A stretch of DNA of 64,000 bases from MPNO01 sp965205995 (lineage in GTDB: Bacteria > Pseudomonadota > Alphaproteobacteria > MPNO01). Positions within the stretch are counted from its first letter, which is position 1. Each line of letters starts with the position of its first letter. Location of the stretch: the NCBI GenBank assembly GCA_965205995.1, contig OZ242200.1, positions 1,798,001 to 1,862,000 on the forward strand, given 5' to 3'. This document shows, piece after piece, positions 55,884 to 64,000 of this stretch. The notes below the pieces were generated by a model. The model was not told where the DNA came from and did not search any database. It saw only the letters and a list, made by a program, of their open reading frames with translations. Made by a program: the position numbers and the translations under genes.

Positions 55884-56741
55884 TCAGGAGGATCCGGGGA
55901 CCGGTTGGCTCGCCGCCTGCCGCCCGAAACCCTTCCAGGCGATCGGCGCCGAGGCCCGCTCCGCCGCCGCGTCGGCGTCAAGATCCGGGTCCCAGTCATT
56001 GGCGACGAAGCGGCGGCCGTTCACCCCGCCGGAAGCGCTCGACAGCAGCCAGCATATCGGCGCCGCCATCGTCTCCGGCCGCAACAGCCGCGAACGGTCG
56101 GGCTGCGAGGCGAGCGGAACGAAGGGCGTGTCGACCGGGCCGCCGGGGATCAGGACGTTGACGGTCACCCCCGTCCCGTCCAGATCGCCCGCCCAGTTGG
56201 CCGAGGAGGCTTCGAGCGCGGCCTTCGAGGGGCCGTAAGGCGTCCAGGACGGCCGGATCATGGTATCCAGGCTGGTCGTCACGTTGACGATCCGCCCCCA
56301 GCCCTGGGCGATCAGATGGGGCGCGGCGGCCTTGGTCAGCATGAAGGGGGCCTTGACGTTGGTGTCGAAGACCGCCTGCCACTTGTCCGTCGGCACGTCC
56401 CAGAACCTGACATTGTCGGCCCAGGAATTCTCGCGGATGGTCGCCATGCCGATGCCGGCATTGTTTACCACGGCATGGATCGAACCGAAGGCGGACAGCG
56501 CCTCCTCGACGATGGCGGCGCAGTTCCCGGGATCGCGCAGATCGCGGCAGATGGGAAGGACGCGATCCTCGCCGCCCGCCTCGCGAGCGTCCCCGGCGAT
56601 CCGCTCGGCGAGGTCGCGGCTCGCATCGACCGCGGCGACGCGCGCGCCGGCCCCGACGAGCGCCAGGGTCATCGCGCGGCCGAGCCCGCCCCCCGCCCCG
56701 GTGACGATCGCGACCCTGCCGGCAAGCGGGTTATCGGGCAT
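55884..56741 (-). CDS. SDR family oxidoreductase
   Basis: 285 aa. Cofactor motif VTGAGGGLGRAM, NNAGIGM, VTTSLDTM and WTPYGPSKAAL (YxxxK), so the Ser position of the triad reads Thr/Ser in NVTTSLDT. The C terminus FVANDWDPDLD lacks the usual DGG end, seen in SDRs with open-ended tails. It ends 8 nt after the next SDR gene, and both read on the minus strand as one unit. Confidence 0.87.
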   Translation of the reverse strand: MPDNPLAGRVAIVTGAGGGLGRAMTLALVGAGARVAAVDASRDLAERIAGDAREAGGEDRVLPICRDLRDPGNCAAIVEEALSAFGSIHAVVNNAGIGMATIRENSWADNVRFWDVPTDKWQAVFDTNVKAPFMLTKAAAPHLIAQGWGRIVNVTTSLDTMIRPSWTPYGPSKAALEASSANWAGDLDGTGVTVNVLIPGGPVDTPFVPLASQPDRSRLLRPETMAAPICWLLSSASGGVNGRRFVANDWDPDLDADAAAERASAPIAWKGFGRQAASQPVPGSS

Positions 56742-56749
56742 CGGTTCGA

Positions 56750-57481
56750 CTATACGCAGCGGCCACCGTCCACCTCCAGCGCGACCCCGGTGATGAAGCT
56801 CGCCTCGTCGCTCGCCAGCCAGAGCGCCGCCTTGGCGACATCCTCGGAGGTGGAGAGCCGGCCGAGCGGCACCGTCGCCACGAAGGCCTCGCGGGTGTTG
56901 GCGCCGAGGAAGGACGGCAATAGCGGGGTGTCGCCGGCAACCGGGCAGAGCGCGTTCACCCGGATATTGTCCGGGCCGAGCTCGGCCGCCATCGACTTGG
57001 TCATGGTGATCACCGCGCCCTTGGACGCGTTGTACCAGGTCAGGCCGGGCCTCGGGCGCAACCCGGCGGTCGAGGCGGTGTTGATGATGCAGCCGCCGCC
57101 CTGCTCGCGCATGAGGGGCACCACCTCCATCGCCGCCAGGTATATCGCCTTCACGTTGACGTCGAAGATGCGGTCGAATTCCTCTTCGCCGACCTCGAGC
57201 ATGGGCCGGTTGATGTGGGTGACGCCGGCATTGTTGACCATCACGTCGAGCCGGCCATAGCGTTCCACCGCCGTGCCGATCATGGCCCGCACGTCGTTGC
57301 GGTCGGAGACATCGGCGTGGACGTAGGCGCCGCCGATCTCCTCGGCGATCTTGCGGCCCGTCTGGTCGTTCAAATCGGCGACGACCACGCGGGCGCCTTC
57401 GGCGGCGTAGCGCCGGGCGATGCCTTCGCCGAAGCCGGAGGCCGCGCCGGTGACGAGGGCGACCTTGTCGTCGAGCTGCAT
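56750..57481 (-). CDS. SDR family oxidoreductase
   Basis: 243 aa classical SDR: VTGAASGFGEGIARRYAAEGARVVVADLN (NAD-type Asp after strand 2), NNAGVTH, NTASTAGLRPRPGLTWYNASKGAV (Ser, YxxxK) and ITGVALEVDGGRCV at the end. Start at 57481 (MQLDDKVALVTG). First gene of the pair with the SDR at 55884. The 178-nt gap upstream separates it from the divergent dioxygenase. Confidence 0.9.
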   Translation of the reverse strand: MQLDDKVALVTGAASGFGEGIARRYAAEGARVVVADLNDQTGRKIAEEIGGAYVHADVSDRNDVRAMIGTAVERYGRLDVMVNNAGVTHINRPMLEVGEEEFDRIFDVNVKAIYLAAMEVVPLMREQGGGCIINTASTAGLRPRPGLTWYNASKGAVITMTKSMAAELGPDNIRVNALCPVAGDTPLLPSFLGANTREAFVATVPLGRLSTSEDVAKAALWLASDEASFITGVALEVDGGRCV

Positions 57482-57659
57482 GGCGACCTTCTCCGTTGGT
57501 CCGGGGGACGTGCCGCCGACAGGTTGCCCAGCCGGGCCCGCGCTGGCAACCGACGGATCGGATCGGGGCATCGGGCGGTCCCGACTCCAGCGACCGCCGC
57601 GAGTATTGGGTAGAGATCGCGGGTAGAATCCTCTATCACGACATGGGGAGACTGCGCGG

Positions 57660-58646
57660 ATGTCGGTTCCAGCGATCGATATCGGCCCCTATCTGCAAGG
57701 CGGGGCCGAGGACAGGCGGAGGGTTGCGGGCGAGATCGCCGCGGCCTGCGAGGAATCGGGCTTCTTCTGTATCACCGGTCACGGGGTCTCCGCCGATCTG
57801 ATCGCCCGCACGAGGCAGGCGGCGGCCGATTTCTTCGCCCTGCCGGTCCCCGAAAAGCGTTCGATCCTGCGGCCCGGGAATCGGGTGGGGCGCGGCTACT
57901 ATCCGTTTGCCGACCGTTCGCTCGCCTACACGCTTGGGGTCGAGACGCCGCCCGATCTGCAAGAGGCCTATGCGATGGGCCCGCCCGACATTCCCGACGA
58001 TGACTACTACCGGGGCGAGGTCGCGGCGTATTTCTTCGCGGAAAACCGCTACCCGGCCAGACCGGAGAGCTTCCGCGAGACCGTGGACGCGTATTTCCGC
58101 ACCCTGCTCGGCCTCGGCGACCGGCTGATGGGGGCGATGGCGCTGGCCCTCGGGCTGGATGAGGGGTTCTTCGCCGACAAGATCGACCGGCCGGCCTGCG
58201 TGATGCGGCTGATCCGCTACCCGGCGCAAACCGATGCCCCGGCGGAACAGCAGCTGCGCGCCGGCGCGCACACGGATTACGGCACGCTCACCATCCTGCG
58301 CGGCGACGACGTGCCGGGAACGCTCCAGGTCAAGCTGCCGCGCGGCGGCTGGACCGATCTGCGACCCCCCGCCGACGCCTTCGTCTGCAATCTCGGCGAT
58401 GCGATGGCGCGCTGGACCGGCGGGCGCTGGGCATCGACCCTGCACCGGGTCGCCAACCCGCCCGAAGGGGCCGCCCAGCGCGACCGGATTTCGCTGGTGT
58501 TCTTCCACCAGCCCAATTACGACGCGATGCTCAACGGAATCTTCGATGGCGCGGGCGACGCGGTGAGCCTGGCCGAACACTATATCGAGAAGATCCACCG
58601 GGCGGCCGGCGCCGGCCAGTCTCCCCCTCCCGCCAGGGCCGGGTAG
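57660..58646 (+). CDS. Isopenicillin N synthase-family 2-oxoglutarate/Fe(II) oxygenase
   Basis: 328 aa. Iron ligands HxD in AGAHTDYGTLTIL and distal His in ASTLHRVANPP; the cosubstrate pair RxS is in RDRISLVFFHQPN. N terminus VPAIDIGPYLQGG and EESGFFCITGHGVSADLI match the DIOX_N domain. Such enzymes hydroxylate or desaturate small acids and natural products. A TauD-type dioxygenase follows 33 nt downstream, probably in one operon. Confidence 0.88.
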   Translation: MSVPAIDIGPYLQGGAEDRRRVAGEIAAACEESGFFCITGHGVSADLIARTRQAAADFFALPVPEKRSILRPGNRVGRGYYPFADRSLAYTLGVETPPDLQEAYAMGPPDIPDDDYYRGEVAAYFFAENRYPARPESFRETVDAYFRTLLGLGDRLMGAMALALGLDEGFFADKIDRPACVMRLIRYPAQTDAPAEQQLRAGAHTDYGTLTILRGDDVPGTLQVKLPRGGWTDLRPPADAFVCNLGDAMARWTGGRWASTLHRVANPPEGAAQRDRISLVFFHQPNYDAMLNGIFDGAGDAVSLAEHYIEKIHRAAGAGQSPPPARAG

Positions 58647-58679
58647 CCCACCCTGGATCGCCCGAAGCGAGGAAGCATC

Positions 58680-59744
58680 ATGACCCTCATGCTTGACGCC
58701 GAAGACCGCCCCGCCGCAATGGGCCGGCCGGCGATCGATCCGGCGGACTGGACCGGGGCGGAGCTCAACGCGAGAACCGATTGGCGCTTCGAGGCCACCC
58801 AGGCGGAGACCGCCCATCTGGTCGACATGGCGCGCGCCGCTGCCGCCCGGCTGGACGGCGATCCCAACCGGCTTCTCGAGACCGCGCGATCCGATTTCGA
58901 CCTCGGCCCGTTCGCCGAGCGGGTCGATGAGATGCTGGACGGGCTGCGCCACGGCCCGGGCATCGCGCTCTATCGCGGCCTGCCGATGGACGAGCTGTCG
59001 CCGATCGAGGCTGCCGCGGCGTACTGGGCGATGGGCCTCCATATGGGCGCTGTCCGGTCCAATAACCCCGAAGGCGACGTGATCGGCCATGTGCTGGATG
59101 CCGGCCGGGAATACGGCCATCCGCAGCACCGCGGCTACCAGACCGCCGCGACGATGGACTATCACTGCGACCAGACGGATGCCGTGGCGCTCTTGTGCAT
59201 CCACACCGCGAAATCGGGCGGGCTTTCGAAGATCGCCAGCACGGTTCGGCTCTATAACGAGGTATTGCGGCGGCGTCCGGACCTCCTCGATGCGCTGACC
59301 CGGCCGTTCTGCTGGACCAAGCATGGCGAGATGAATGCGGGCGAAAAACCCTATTACGAGAGCCCGGTGTTCAACTTCCAGGACGGCCGGCTCTCGACCG
59401 CTTTCGGGCCGCAGCACATCATGAAGGGCCACGCTTTGCCGGAAGCGCCGGACATGACGCCGCGGCAGCGCGAAGCGATAGACTTCGTCTCGGCTCTGGC
59501 CGAAGAGCATCACGCCGACATGGAATTCCGCCGCGGCGACATCCAGATCCTCAACAACTACACGGCCATTCACACCAGGACCGAATTCGAGGACTGGCCG
59601 GAGCCGGAGCGCAAGCGCGTGCTGTGGCGCCTCTGGTTGAGCATCCCGGATTTTCGTCCGCCGACCCCCTATTCGACGCAGTGGTCGCGCGGCGTCAGCC
59701 CCGAAGGGACGCGGCAGCAGATCCGGCTCGTCTATCGCGGATAG
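58680..59744 (+). CDS. TauD/TfdA family dioxygenase
   Basis: 354 aa, with a longer N-terminal domain than TauD, resembling the gamma-butyrobetaine/clavaminate-like group. Iron ligands: HxD in TMDYHCDQTDAVALLC and His in ILNNYTAIHTRTEFED; Arg in KRVLWRLWLS. Fe(II)/2-oxoglutarate hydroxylation of an unknown organic acid or amine is expected. Together with the preceding oxygenase it may perform successive oxidations. It ends 7 nt before the convergent SDR. Confidence 0.87.
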   Translation: MTLMLDAEDRPAAMGRPAIDPADWTGAELNARTDWRFEATQAETAHLVDMARAAAARLDGDPNRLLETARSDFDLGPFAERVDEMLDGLRHGPGIALYRGLPMDELSPIEAAAAYWAMGLHMGAVRSNNPEGDVIGHVLDAGREYGHPQHRGYQTAATMDYHCDQTDAVALLCIHTAKSGGLSKIASTVRLYNEVLRRRPDLLDALTRPFCWTKHGEMNAGEKPYYESPVFNFQDGRLSTAFGPQHIMKGHALPEAPDMTPRQREAIDFVSALAEEHHADMEFRRGDIQILNNYTAIHTRTEFEDWPEPERKRVLWRLWLSIPDFRPPTPYSTQWSRGVSPEGTRQQIRLVYRG

Positions 59745-59751
59745 GCGGCCC

Positions 59752-60397
59752 CTACCACGGGTGCTCGCGCCCGTCCCAGTTCCAGAACCGGCCGTGCCGG
59801 GTCTCGTCGAGGCCGGCCATGACCGCGCAGATCCCGCGCGCGCTTTCCTCGACCGAGATCGCGGCATGGCGGCCGCCCATGTCGGTGCGGACCCAGCCGG
59901 GATGGATCGCGACCGCGAGACAGCCGCGCTCGCGCCAGCAGCGCCCGGAACCGGTCGTTGAGCGCGGCCTTCGAGTCGCCGTACTTGCCGAGGCCGCGGC
60001 GCGAGCCCCGGCGGGCGCCCATGGTGCTGGTGATGAGCGCGATCTTCCTTTGTTCGCTTCGCGCGACCGCGTCGATCAGCAGTTCGGCCATCTCGATCGG
60101 CGCCTCGGAGTTGACCCGGTTGACGGCGGCGGCGGTCATCCCGTCGCCATAGACCCCGGCGTTGTGGATGAGCACGTCGATGCCCTCCTCCCCCAGCGCA
60201 TCGCGAAACGACCGCTGCTGCGCGCGATCGGCCACGTCGAGGCCGTGGAGCCGCACATCGCCCGCAACCTCGCCGAGCGCGCCGGGGCTGTCCGGGGTGC
60301 GCGTCGTCGCATGCACGCGCCACCCCTCGTCCGCGTAGCGCTTTACCAGGCCAAGGCCGATACCCCGGCTCGCGCCGATGACCGCCACGGTCGGCAT
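59752..60397 (-). pseudogene. SDR (csgA/sniffer-type) oxidoreductase, frameshifted near the 3' end
   Basis: About 214 aa. MPTVAVIGASRGIGLGLVKRYADEGWRVHATTR, IHNAGVYGDG, ITSTMGARRGSRRGLGKYGDSKAAL (Ser, YxxxK) are in one frame. Near 59935 the frame shifts; the new frame continues as CLAVAIHPGWVRTDMGGRHAAISVEESARGI and ends GRFWNWDGREHPW, the proper family C terminus, with a stop at 59752. Thus the active site is intact and only the C-terminal third is displaced. The long open frame beyond (to 57636 and from 62011) is not coding. Confidence 0.78.
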
Positions 60398-60523
60398 CGC
60401 GGCACTCCCCTCGATTCCTCCACCCCTGGGGGACGGTAACACAGGCCGGCCCGCGAGCGCCGTCGATGCGGATTTTGCGATAGAGTGTTTCGTCCATTTT
60501 CCGTGACCGCGGGGAGGGAGCGA

Positions 60524-62140
60524 ATGGCGGAGCCGGCCAGTCTCGGCAGCTTCGATTACGTGATTGTCGGCGCCGGCCCGGCGGGCTGCGTGCTGGCGAA
60601 CCGGCTGTCGGAAGACCGGCGCAACCGGGTGCTGCTGCTCGAAGCCGGCGGCAGGGACAATTATTTCTGGATCAAGGTGCCGGTCGGCTACCTCTACACC
60701 CAGAACAACCCGCGCACCGACTGGTGCTTCAAGACCGAGCCCGAGGCCGGGCTGAACGGCCGGACGCTCAACTATGCGCGCGGCCGGGTGCTGGGCGGCT
60801 GCTCGTCGATCAACGGCATGATCTACATGCGCGGCCAGGCGCGCGACTATGACGGGTGGGCCCAGATGGGCAATCGCGGCTGGGGCTGGGACGACGTGCT
60901 GCCCTGGTTCAGGAAGTCGGAGCATCATTTCGGCCCGTCCGACGAAGTTCACGGGGTCGGCGGCGAGTGGCGGGTCGAGCGGCAGCGGCTGGGCTGGGAG
61001 ATCCTCGATGCCTTCGAGGGGGCCTGCAACGATATCGGCATCGCGCCGACGCCGGATTTCAACGATGGCGACAACGAGGGAACCGGCAAGTTCGTCGTCA
61101 ACCAGCACCGCGGCACCCGCTGGAACGCGGTTCAGGCCTTCCTGAAGCCGGCGCGGGACCGCCCCAACCTGACGGTGATGGTCCACGCCCAGGCCAGGCG
61201 CATCAGGTTCGACGGAAAGCGCGTCAGCGGTCTCGAATTCTGGCGCAAGGGGACGGAAGCGCGGGTCGAGGTGGCGGGCGAGCTGGTGCTCGCGGCGGGC
61301 TCGATCGGATCGCCGCATCTGCTGCAGGTCTCGGGCGTCGGGCCGGGCGCGCTGCTGCGCGACAACGGCGTGATGCCGCAGCACGATCTGCCCGGCGTCG
61401 GCGGCAATCTCCAGGACCATTTGCAGCTCCGCCTGATCTACCGGGTCGCCGACGTGGTGACCCTCAACCAGCTCGCCAACAGCCTGTGGGGCAAGATGGC
61501 GATGGGGCTCGAATTCGTCCTGTTCAGGCGCGGCCCGCTGACCATGGCGCCGAGCCAGCTCGGCGTGTTCGCCAGGTCCGATCCGTCGCGCGAGACCGCC
61601 AATCTGCAATATCACGTCCAGCCGCTGTCGCTCGACAGCTTCGGCGAACCGCTGCACCGCTTCCCCGCCTTCACCGCCTCGGTGTGTAATCTGCGGCCGG
61701 AAAGCCGCGGCACGGTGACCCTGAAATCGCCCGACCCGAAGCAGCCGCCGGCGATTGCGCCCAACTACCTCTCGACCCCGGGCGACCGGCAGATTGCGGT
61801 CGATGCGATCCGGCTGACCCGGAGGATCGTCGCCGCGCCGTCCCTCGAACGCTACGCGCCGGAAGAAATCCTGCCCGGGCCGGAACGGGTGTCGGACGCC
61901 GAGCTGGCCGCGGCCGCCGGCGTAATCGGGACCACCATTTTCCACCCGGTCGGCACCTGCAGGATGGGCCGCGACCCGCAGGCGGTGGTCAGCGACCGGC
62001 TGATGCTGCACGGGATGGAAAACCTGCGGGTGATCGACGCCTCGGTCATGCCGGCCATCACCTCGGGCAACACCAACAGCCCGACCATCATGATCGCCGA
62101 GAAGGGCGCGGCGATGATGCTGGAGGATGCGCGGGGCTGA
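60524..62140 (+). CDS. GMC family oxidoreductase (choline dehydrogenase-like)
   Basis: 538 aa flavoprotein. FAD-binding DYVIVGAGPAGCVLANRLSEDRRNRVLLLEAGG, GMC signature RGRVLGGCSSINGMIYMRGQARDYDGW, and the active-site His in TIFHPVGTCRMG with GNTNSPTIMIAEKGA near the end. It oxidises a primary alcohol to an aldehyde or acid. The ATG at 60524 has GGGGAGGGAG before it. Related to BetA, but no betaine cluster partner lies adjacent, though a choline-sulfatase-like gene is 8 kb away. Confidence 0.9.
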   Translation: MAEPASLGSFDYVIVGAGPAGCVLANRLSEDRRNRVLLLEAGGRDNYFWIKVPVGYLYTQNNPRTDWCFKTEPEAGLNGRTLNYARGRVLGGCSSINGMIYMRGQARDYDGWAQMGNRGWGWDDVLPWFRKSEHHFGPSDEVHGVGGEWRVERQRLGWEILDAFEGACNDIGIAPTPDFNDGDNEGTGKFVVNQHRGTRWNAVQAFLKPARDRPNLTVMVHAQARRIRFDGKRVSGLEFWRKGTEARVEVAGELVLAAGSIGSPHLLQVSGVGPGALLRDNGVMPQHDLPGVGGNLQDHLQLRLIYRVADVVTLNQLANSLWGKMAMGLEFVLFRRGPLTMAPSQLGVFARSDPSRETANLQYHVQPLSLDSFGEPLHRFPAFTASVCNLRPESRGTVTLKSPDPKQPPAIAPNYLSTPGDRQIAVDAIRLTRRIVAAPSLERYAPEEILPGPERVSDAELAAAAGVIGTTIFHPVGTCRMGRDPQAVVSDRLMLHGMENLRVIDASVMPAITSGNTNSPTIMIAEKGAAMMLEDARG

Positions 62141-62161
62141 ACCCGCCGCGCTCGCCGGGCC

Positions 62162-63172
62162 TCAGCGCGCCAGCAGGTCCCTGAGCGCGCGGTCGATGAA
62201 GGCAATGTCGTCGGGATTTCTGCCCGATCCCGCCCAGTGGCCCCAGCTCGAGGGAATCGGACGCAGCTCCGCATCCGGCATGTGGGCGACCTCGCGCTCG
62301 CTGTCTTCCGGCGGGAAATAGGTGTCGGTCCTGCCCGGCATCACGATCGCCCGGGCGGCGATGGCGCCGAGCGCGTCCTCGAAACGCGACCCGTAGAGCG
62401 CGTTGTCGCTGATGTCGGATCGCAGCCAGGTGTCGATCTGCGCGAGCAGGTTGTTGGCATCCAGCGACAGCGCCCAGCGTTCCCAATAGCCGACGAGAAA
62501 CTCTTCGAGCGACCCGAAACCGAGCGCGCGGTACCCCTCCTCGCGGTAGAAGCCCTGGGAGGGCGGCCAGGGCGCCCAGGCGCGCGCGAGGGCGCGCAGA
62601 CCGGCTTCGGGCGCCTCGTCATAATCCCCGCCGCGCCATGCCGGGTCCGCCGTCAGCACCGCCCGCATCCCTTCGAGAAAGCAGGCGTTGTGGATTGAGG
62701 TCCGCGCCGAGCCGCAGATCGGCGCGATGCGTTCGACCAGGGCGGGGTAGAGCGCCCCCCAGTGAAAAGCCTGCTGCGCGCCCATCGAGTGCCCGACGGC
62801 GAGCTGGATGCGGCGGATGCCGAGGACCCGCGTCACCAGCGCGTGCTGCAAGCGGACATTGTCGAGGATGGTGACGCTGGGGAACCGTGCCCGGTCGAAG
62901 GGCGGCGCCGCGTTGCCGGGCGAGGACGACACCCCGTTGCCCAGAAGGTTCAGGACGACAATGAAATAGTCGCGGGGATCGAGCGCCATATCCTCGCCGA
63001 TAAGGTATTGGCAGTCGCCGTGGCGCGCGCCGAAATGGGTGAACACCAGGATCGCATTGGACCCCTCGCCGTCCAGCCTGCCGTGCGTGACATAGGCGAG
63101 GCCGCAATCGGGCAGCGTCACCCCCGATTGCAGGACGACATCGCCGGCATCGAAGATTTCGTGGTCGGCCAT
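62162..63172 (-). CDS. Alpha/beta hydrolase of the homoserine O-acetyltransferase (MetX-like) group
   Basis: 336 aa. N-terminal LPDCGLAYVTHGRLDGEGSNAILVFTHFGARHGDC, LNLLGNGVSSSPGN and the nucleophile elbow AVGHSMGAQQAFHWGALYP (Ser in GHSMG); acid residue in MPGRTDTYFPPEDSE and His in SWGHWAGSG. MetX enzymes acetylate homoserine, but this relaxed set also includes hydrolases. It is convergent with the GMC gene and divergent from the aminopeptidase-like gene. Confidence 0.85.
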   Translation of the reverse strand: MADHEIFDAGDVVLQSGVTLPDCGLAYVTHGRLDGEGSNAILVFTHFGARHGDCQYLIGEDMALDPRDYFIVVLNLLGNGVSSSPGNAAPPFDRARFPSVTILDNVRLQHALVTRVLGIRRIQLAVGHSMGAQQAFHWGALYPALVERIAPICGSARTSIHNACFLEGMRAVLTADPAWRGGDYDEAPEAGLRALARAWAPWPPSQGFYREEGYRALGFGSLEEFLVGYWERWALSLDANNLLAQIDTWLRSDISDNALYGSRFEDALGAIAARAIVMPGRTDTYFPPEDSEREVAHMPDAELRPIPSSWGHWAGSGRNPDDIAFIDRALRDLLAR

Positions 63173-63405
63173 TCGCAGCCCGCTCCCTGTGAGGCCGCGA
63201 CTCTAGGGCGTATCCGCATCGGTTTGAACCGCGGCGGCTTTCCCGGCGGCGCCCGGTCCCCGGGGGGCGCGAAAATAGTACCGTTTCGGGGTAGATTTGC
63301 CATCGTCGCGAAATGGGGGGCGCCAAAACAATGGGGTATAGTGAAACCCGCCGAGCGTTCGCGAGGTCCGGCATAGCGGTGTTTTCCAAACCGGGGATAT
63401 GAGCC

Positions 63406-64000
63406 ATGGCCCAGGCGGGGATCGGACCCAGGCTGGCACGCGCCGCCGACATCCTGACGCGCGACATGATGTGCATCCAGGCGGGCGAAAGCGTCCTCAT
63501 CACCACCGATACGGGCACCGATGTCGTCGGCACCCAGGCGATCCAGGACGCCGCCTATCGGCTCGGCGCCAAGGTCGCCACGATCATGCTGGCGCCGCCT
63601 GTCCCCTTCCAGGGCGGGCTGGCCGACGAATATTTGCCCGACCACGTCAAGGCGGCGACCGGCGAATGCGACGCCTGGATCGATCTCTGCATGCCCTATC
63701 TGGCCGGCTCCAAGGCGTTCGACCAGGCCATGGAGAAGGGCCGCGCGCGCTACTTCCTCGGCGCCGACATCGGCGCCGAGGAGATCGTTCGCCTGATGGG
63801 CGGCGCCGATCTCGACGGGATGTTCGCTCTCGGCGACGCGTTGGGGGAGCTGATCGCCAACGCCGCCGGCAAGGAGTGCAGGATCGCCAACGCCGCGGGC
63901 ACCGATATCCGCTTCACCATGGGCAAGCCGCAGGGTTTCGCCCTGAGCAAGGCGACCGAGCCCGGCGGCTATTTCGCGCCGGGCACGGCGATGATCTATC
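63406..64000 (+). CDS. M29-like leucyl aminopeptidase family protein (5' part, runs off window)
   Basis: The first 198 codons of an aminopeptidase T-type protein: ILTRDMMCIQAGESVLITTDTG, DAAYRLGAKVATIMLAPPVPFQGG, CDAWIDLCMPYLAGSKAFDQAM and ECRIANAAGTDIRFTMG. The same fold includes 2,5-dihydroxypyridine 5,6-dioxygenase (NicX), so an iron-dependent ring-cleavage role is an alternative. The metal-site residues lie beyond the window. The ATG at 63406 is the first in frame; the sequence is open to the last base. Confidence 0.82.
   Translation, partial: MAQAGIGPRLARAADILTRDMMCIQAGESVLITTDTGTDVVGTQAIQDAAYRLGAKVATIMLAPPVPFQGGLADEYLPDHVKAATGECDAWIDLCMPYLAGSKAFDQAMEKGRARYFLGADIGAEEIVRLMGGADLDGMFALGDALGELIANAAGKECRIANAAGTDIRFTMGKPQGFALSKATEPGGYFAPGTAMIY

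Noticed and set aside
54819..57260. 813-codon + strand frame
   Set aside because: Shadow of the symporter and two SDR genes; composition is low-complexity R/D/G without recognisable motifs.
57636..60497. 953-codon minus-strand frame
   Set aside because: Opposite two well-supported dioxygenase genes; only its SDR-like N terminus (from 60397) reflects a real gene, in a different extent.

Overview
The window is GC-rich (about two thirds G+C) with densely packed genes on both strands and short or overlapping junctions. Gene content (Lrp/AsnC regulator, TRAP-TAXI and Liv-type transporters, polyamine-type ABC importer, TauD/TfdA dioxygenases, LLM flavin enzymes, Rieske oxygenases, many SDRs, a molybdenum hydroxylase) suggests a metabolically versatile heterotrophic proteobacterium, most likely an alphaproteobacterium. 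That is inference from gene families; no rRNA or other phylogenetic marker is present. A perfect 16-bp parS sequence at 12701-12716 suggests chromosomal DNA, possibly in the origin-proximal domain. No rRNA, tRNA, CRISPR array or complete transposase gene was found.

Layout. 0-7 kb: two convergent exported serine proteases, an Lrp-type regulator with a palindrome at its start codon, small conserved proteins, a nitronate monooxygenase and an MFS carrier. 6.9-7.6 kb: vapBC toxin-antitoxin pair with a perfect 9-bp operator-like inverted repeat. 7.6-12.6 kb: a polyamine-type ABC importer whose last gene is an adenosine-deaminase-family enzyme. 12.55-13.04 kb: gene-free region with parS and two further palindromes. 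13-17.6 kb: LLM oxidoreductase, a solitary xanthine-dehydrogenase-type molybdenum subunit and a double-VOC protein. 17.8-23.1 kb: a damaged zone holding an opine-dehydrogenase-like gene that runs into a scrambled second copy of a beta-propeller gene, a decayed Liv permease operon with an intact binding protein, and a flavin-monooxygenase remnant. 23.1-28.4 kb: a tight operon of beta-propeller, APH-type kinase, divergent enolase, D-2-hydroxyacid dehydrogenase and LLM enzyme; the enolase and dehydrogenase frames are each broken by one base.

28.4-34.2 kb: a TauD dioxygenase, a probable selenocysteine-containing AhpD-like protein (in-frame TGA at the CxxC position, with a SECIS-like hairpin), an N,N-dimethylformamidase-like protein and a DUF3500 protein. 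34.4-40.2 kb: a ketopantoate-reductase-like gene and a complete five-gene Liv-type importer. 40.2-47.3 kb: a ring-hydroxylating dioxygenase beta-subunit fragment, a frameshifted alpha/beta hydrolase, an LLM enzyme, a 269-bp MITE-like inverted-repeat element, a MetE-C-terminal-like methyltransferase and a TRAP-TAXI transporter. 47.5-52.7 kb: two Rieske oxygenase alpha subunits (the second with a duplicated, frameshifted tail), a class IV aminotransferase and a sulfatase. 52.9-64 kb: SDRs, a VOC protein, a sodium:alanine symporter, two 2-oxoglutarate/Fe(II)-type oxygenases, a GMC oxidoreductase, a MetX-like hydrolase and the start of an M29-like aminopeptidase.

Overall this reads as scavenging and degradation of small organic nitrogen, sulfur and aromatic compounds, with importers beside oxygenases and dehydrogenases. 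Several genes carry single-base frameshifts, some at C runs, so either recent decay or sequencing/assembly error must be considered when reading them.
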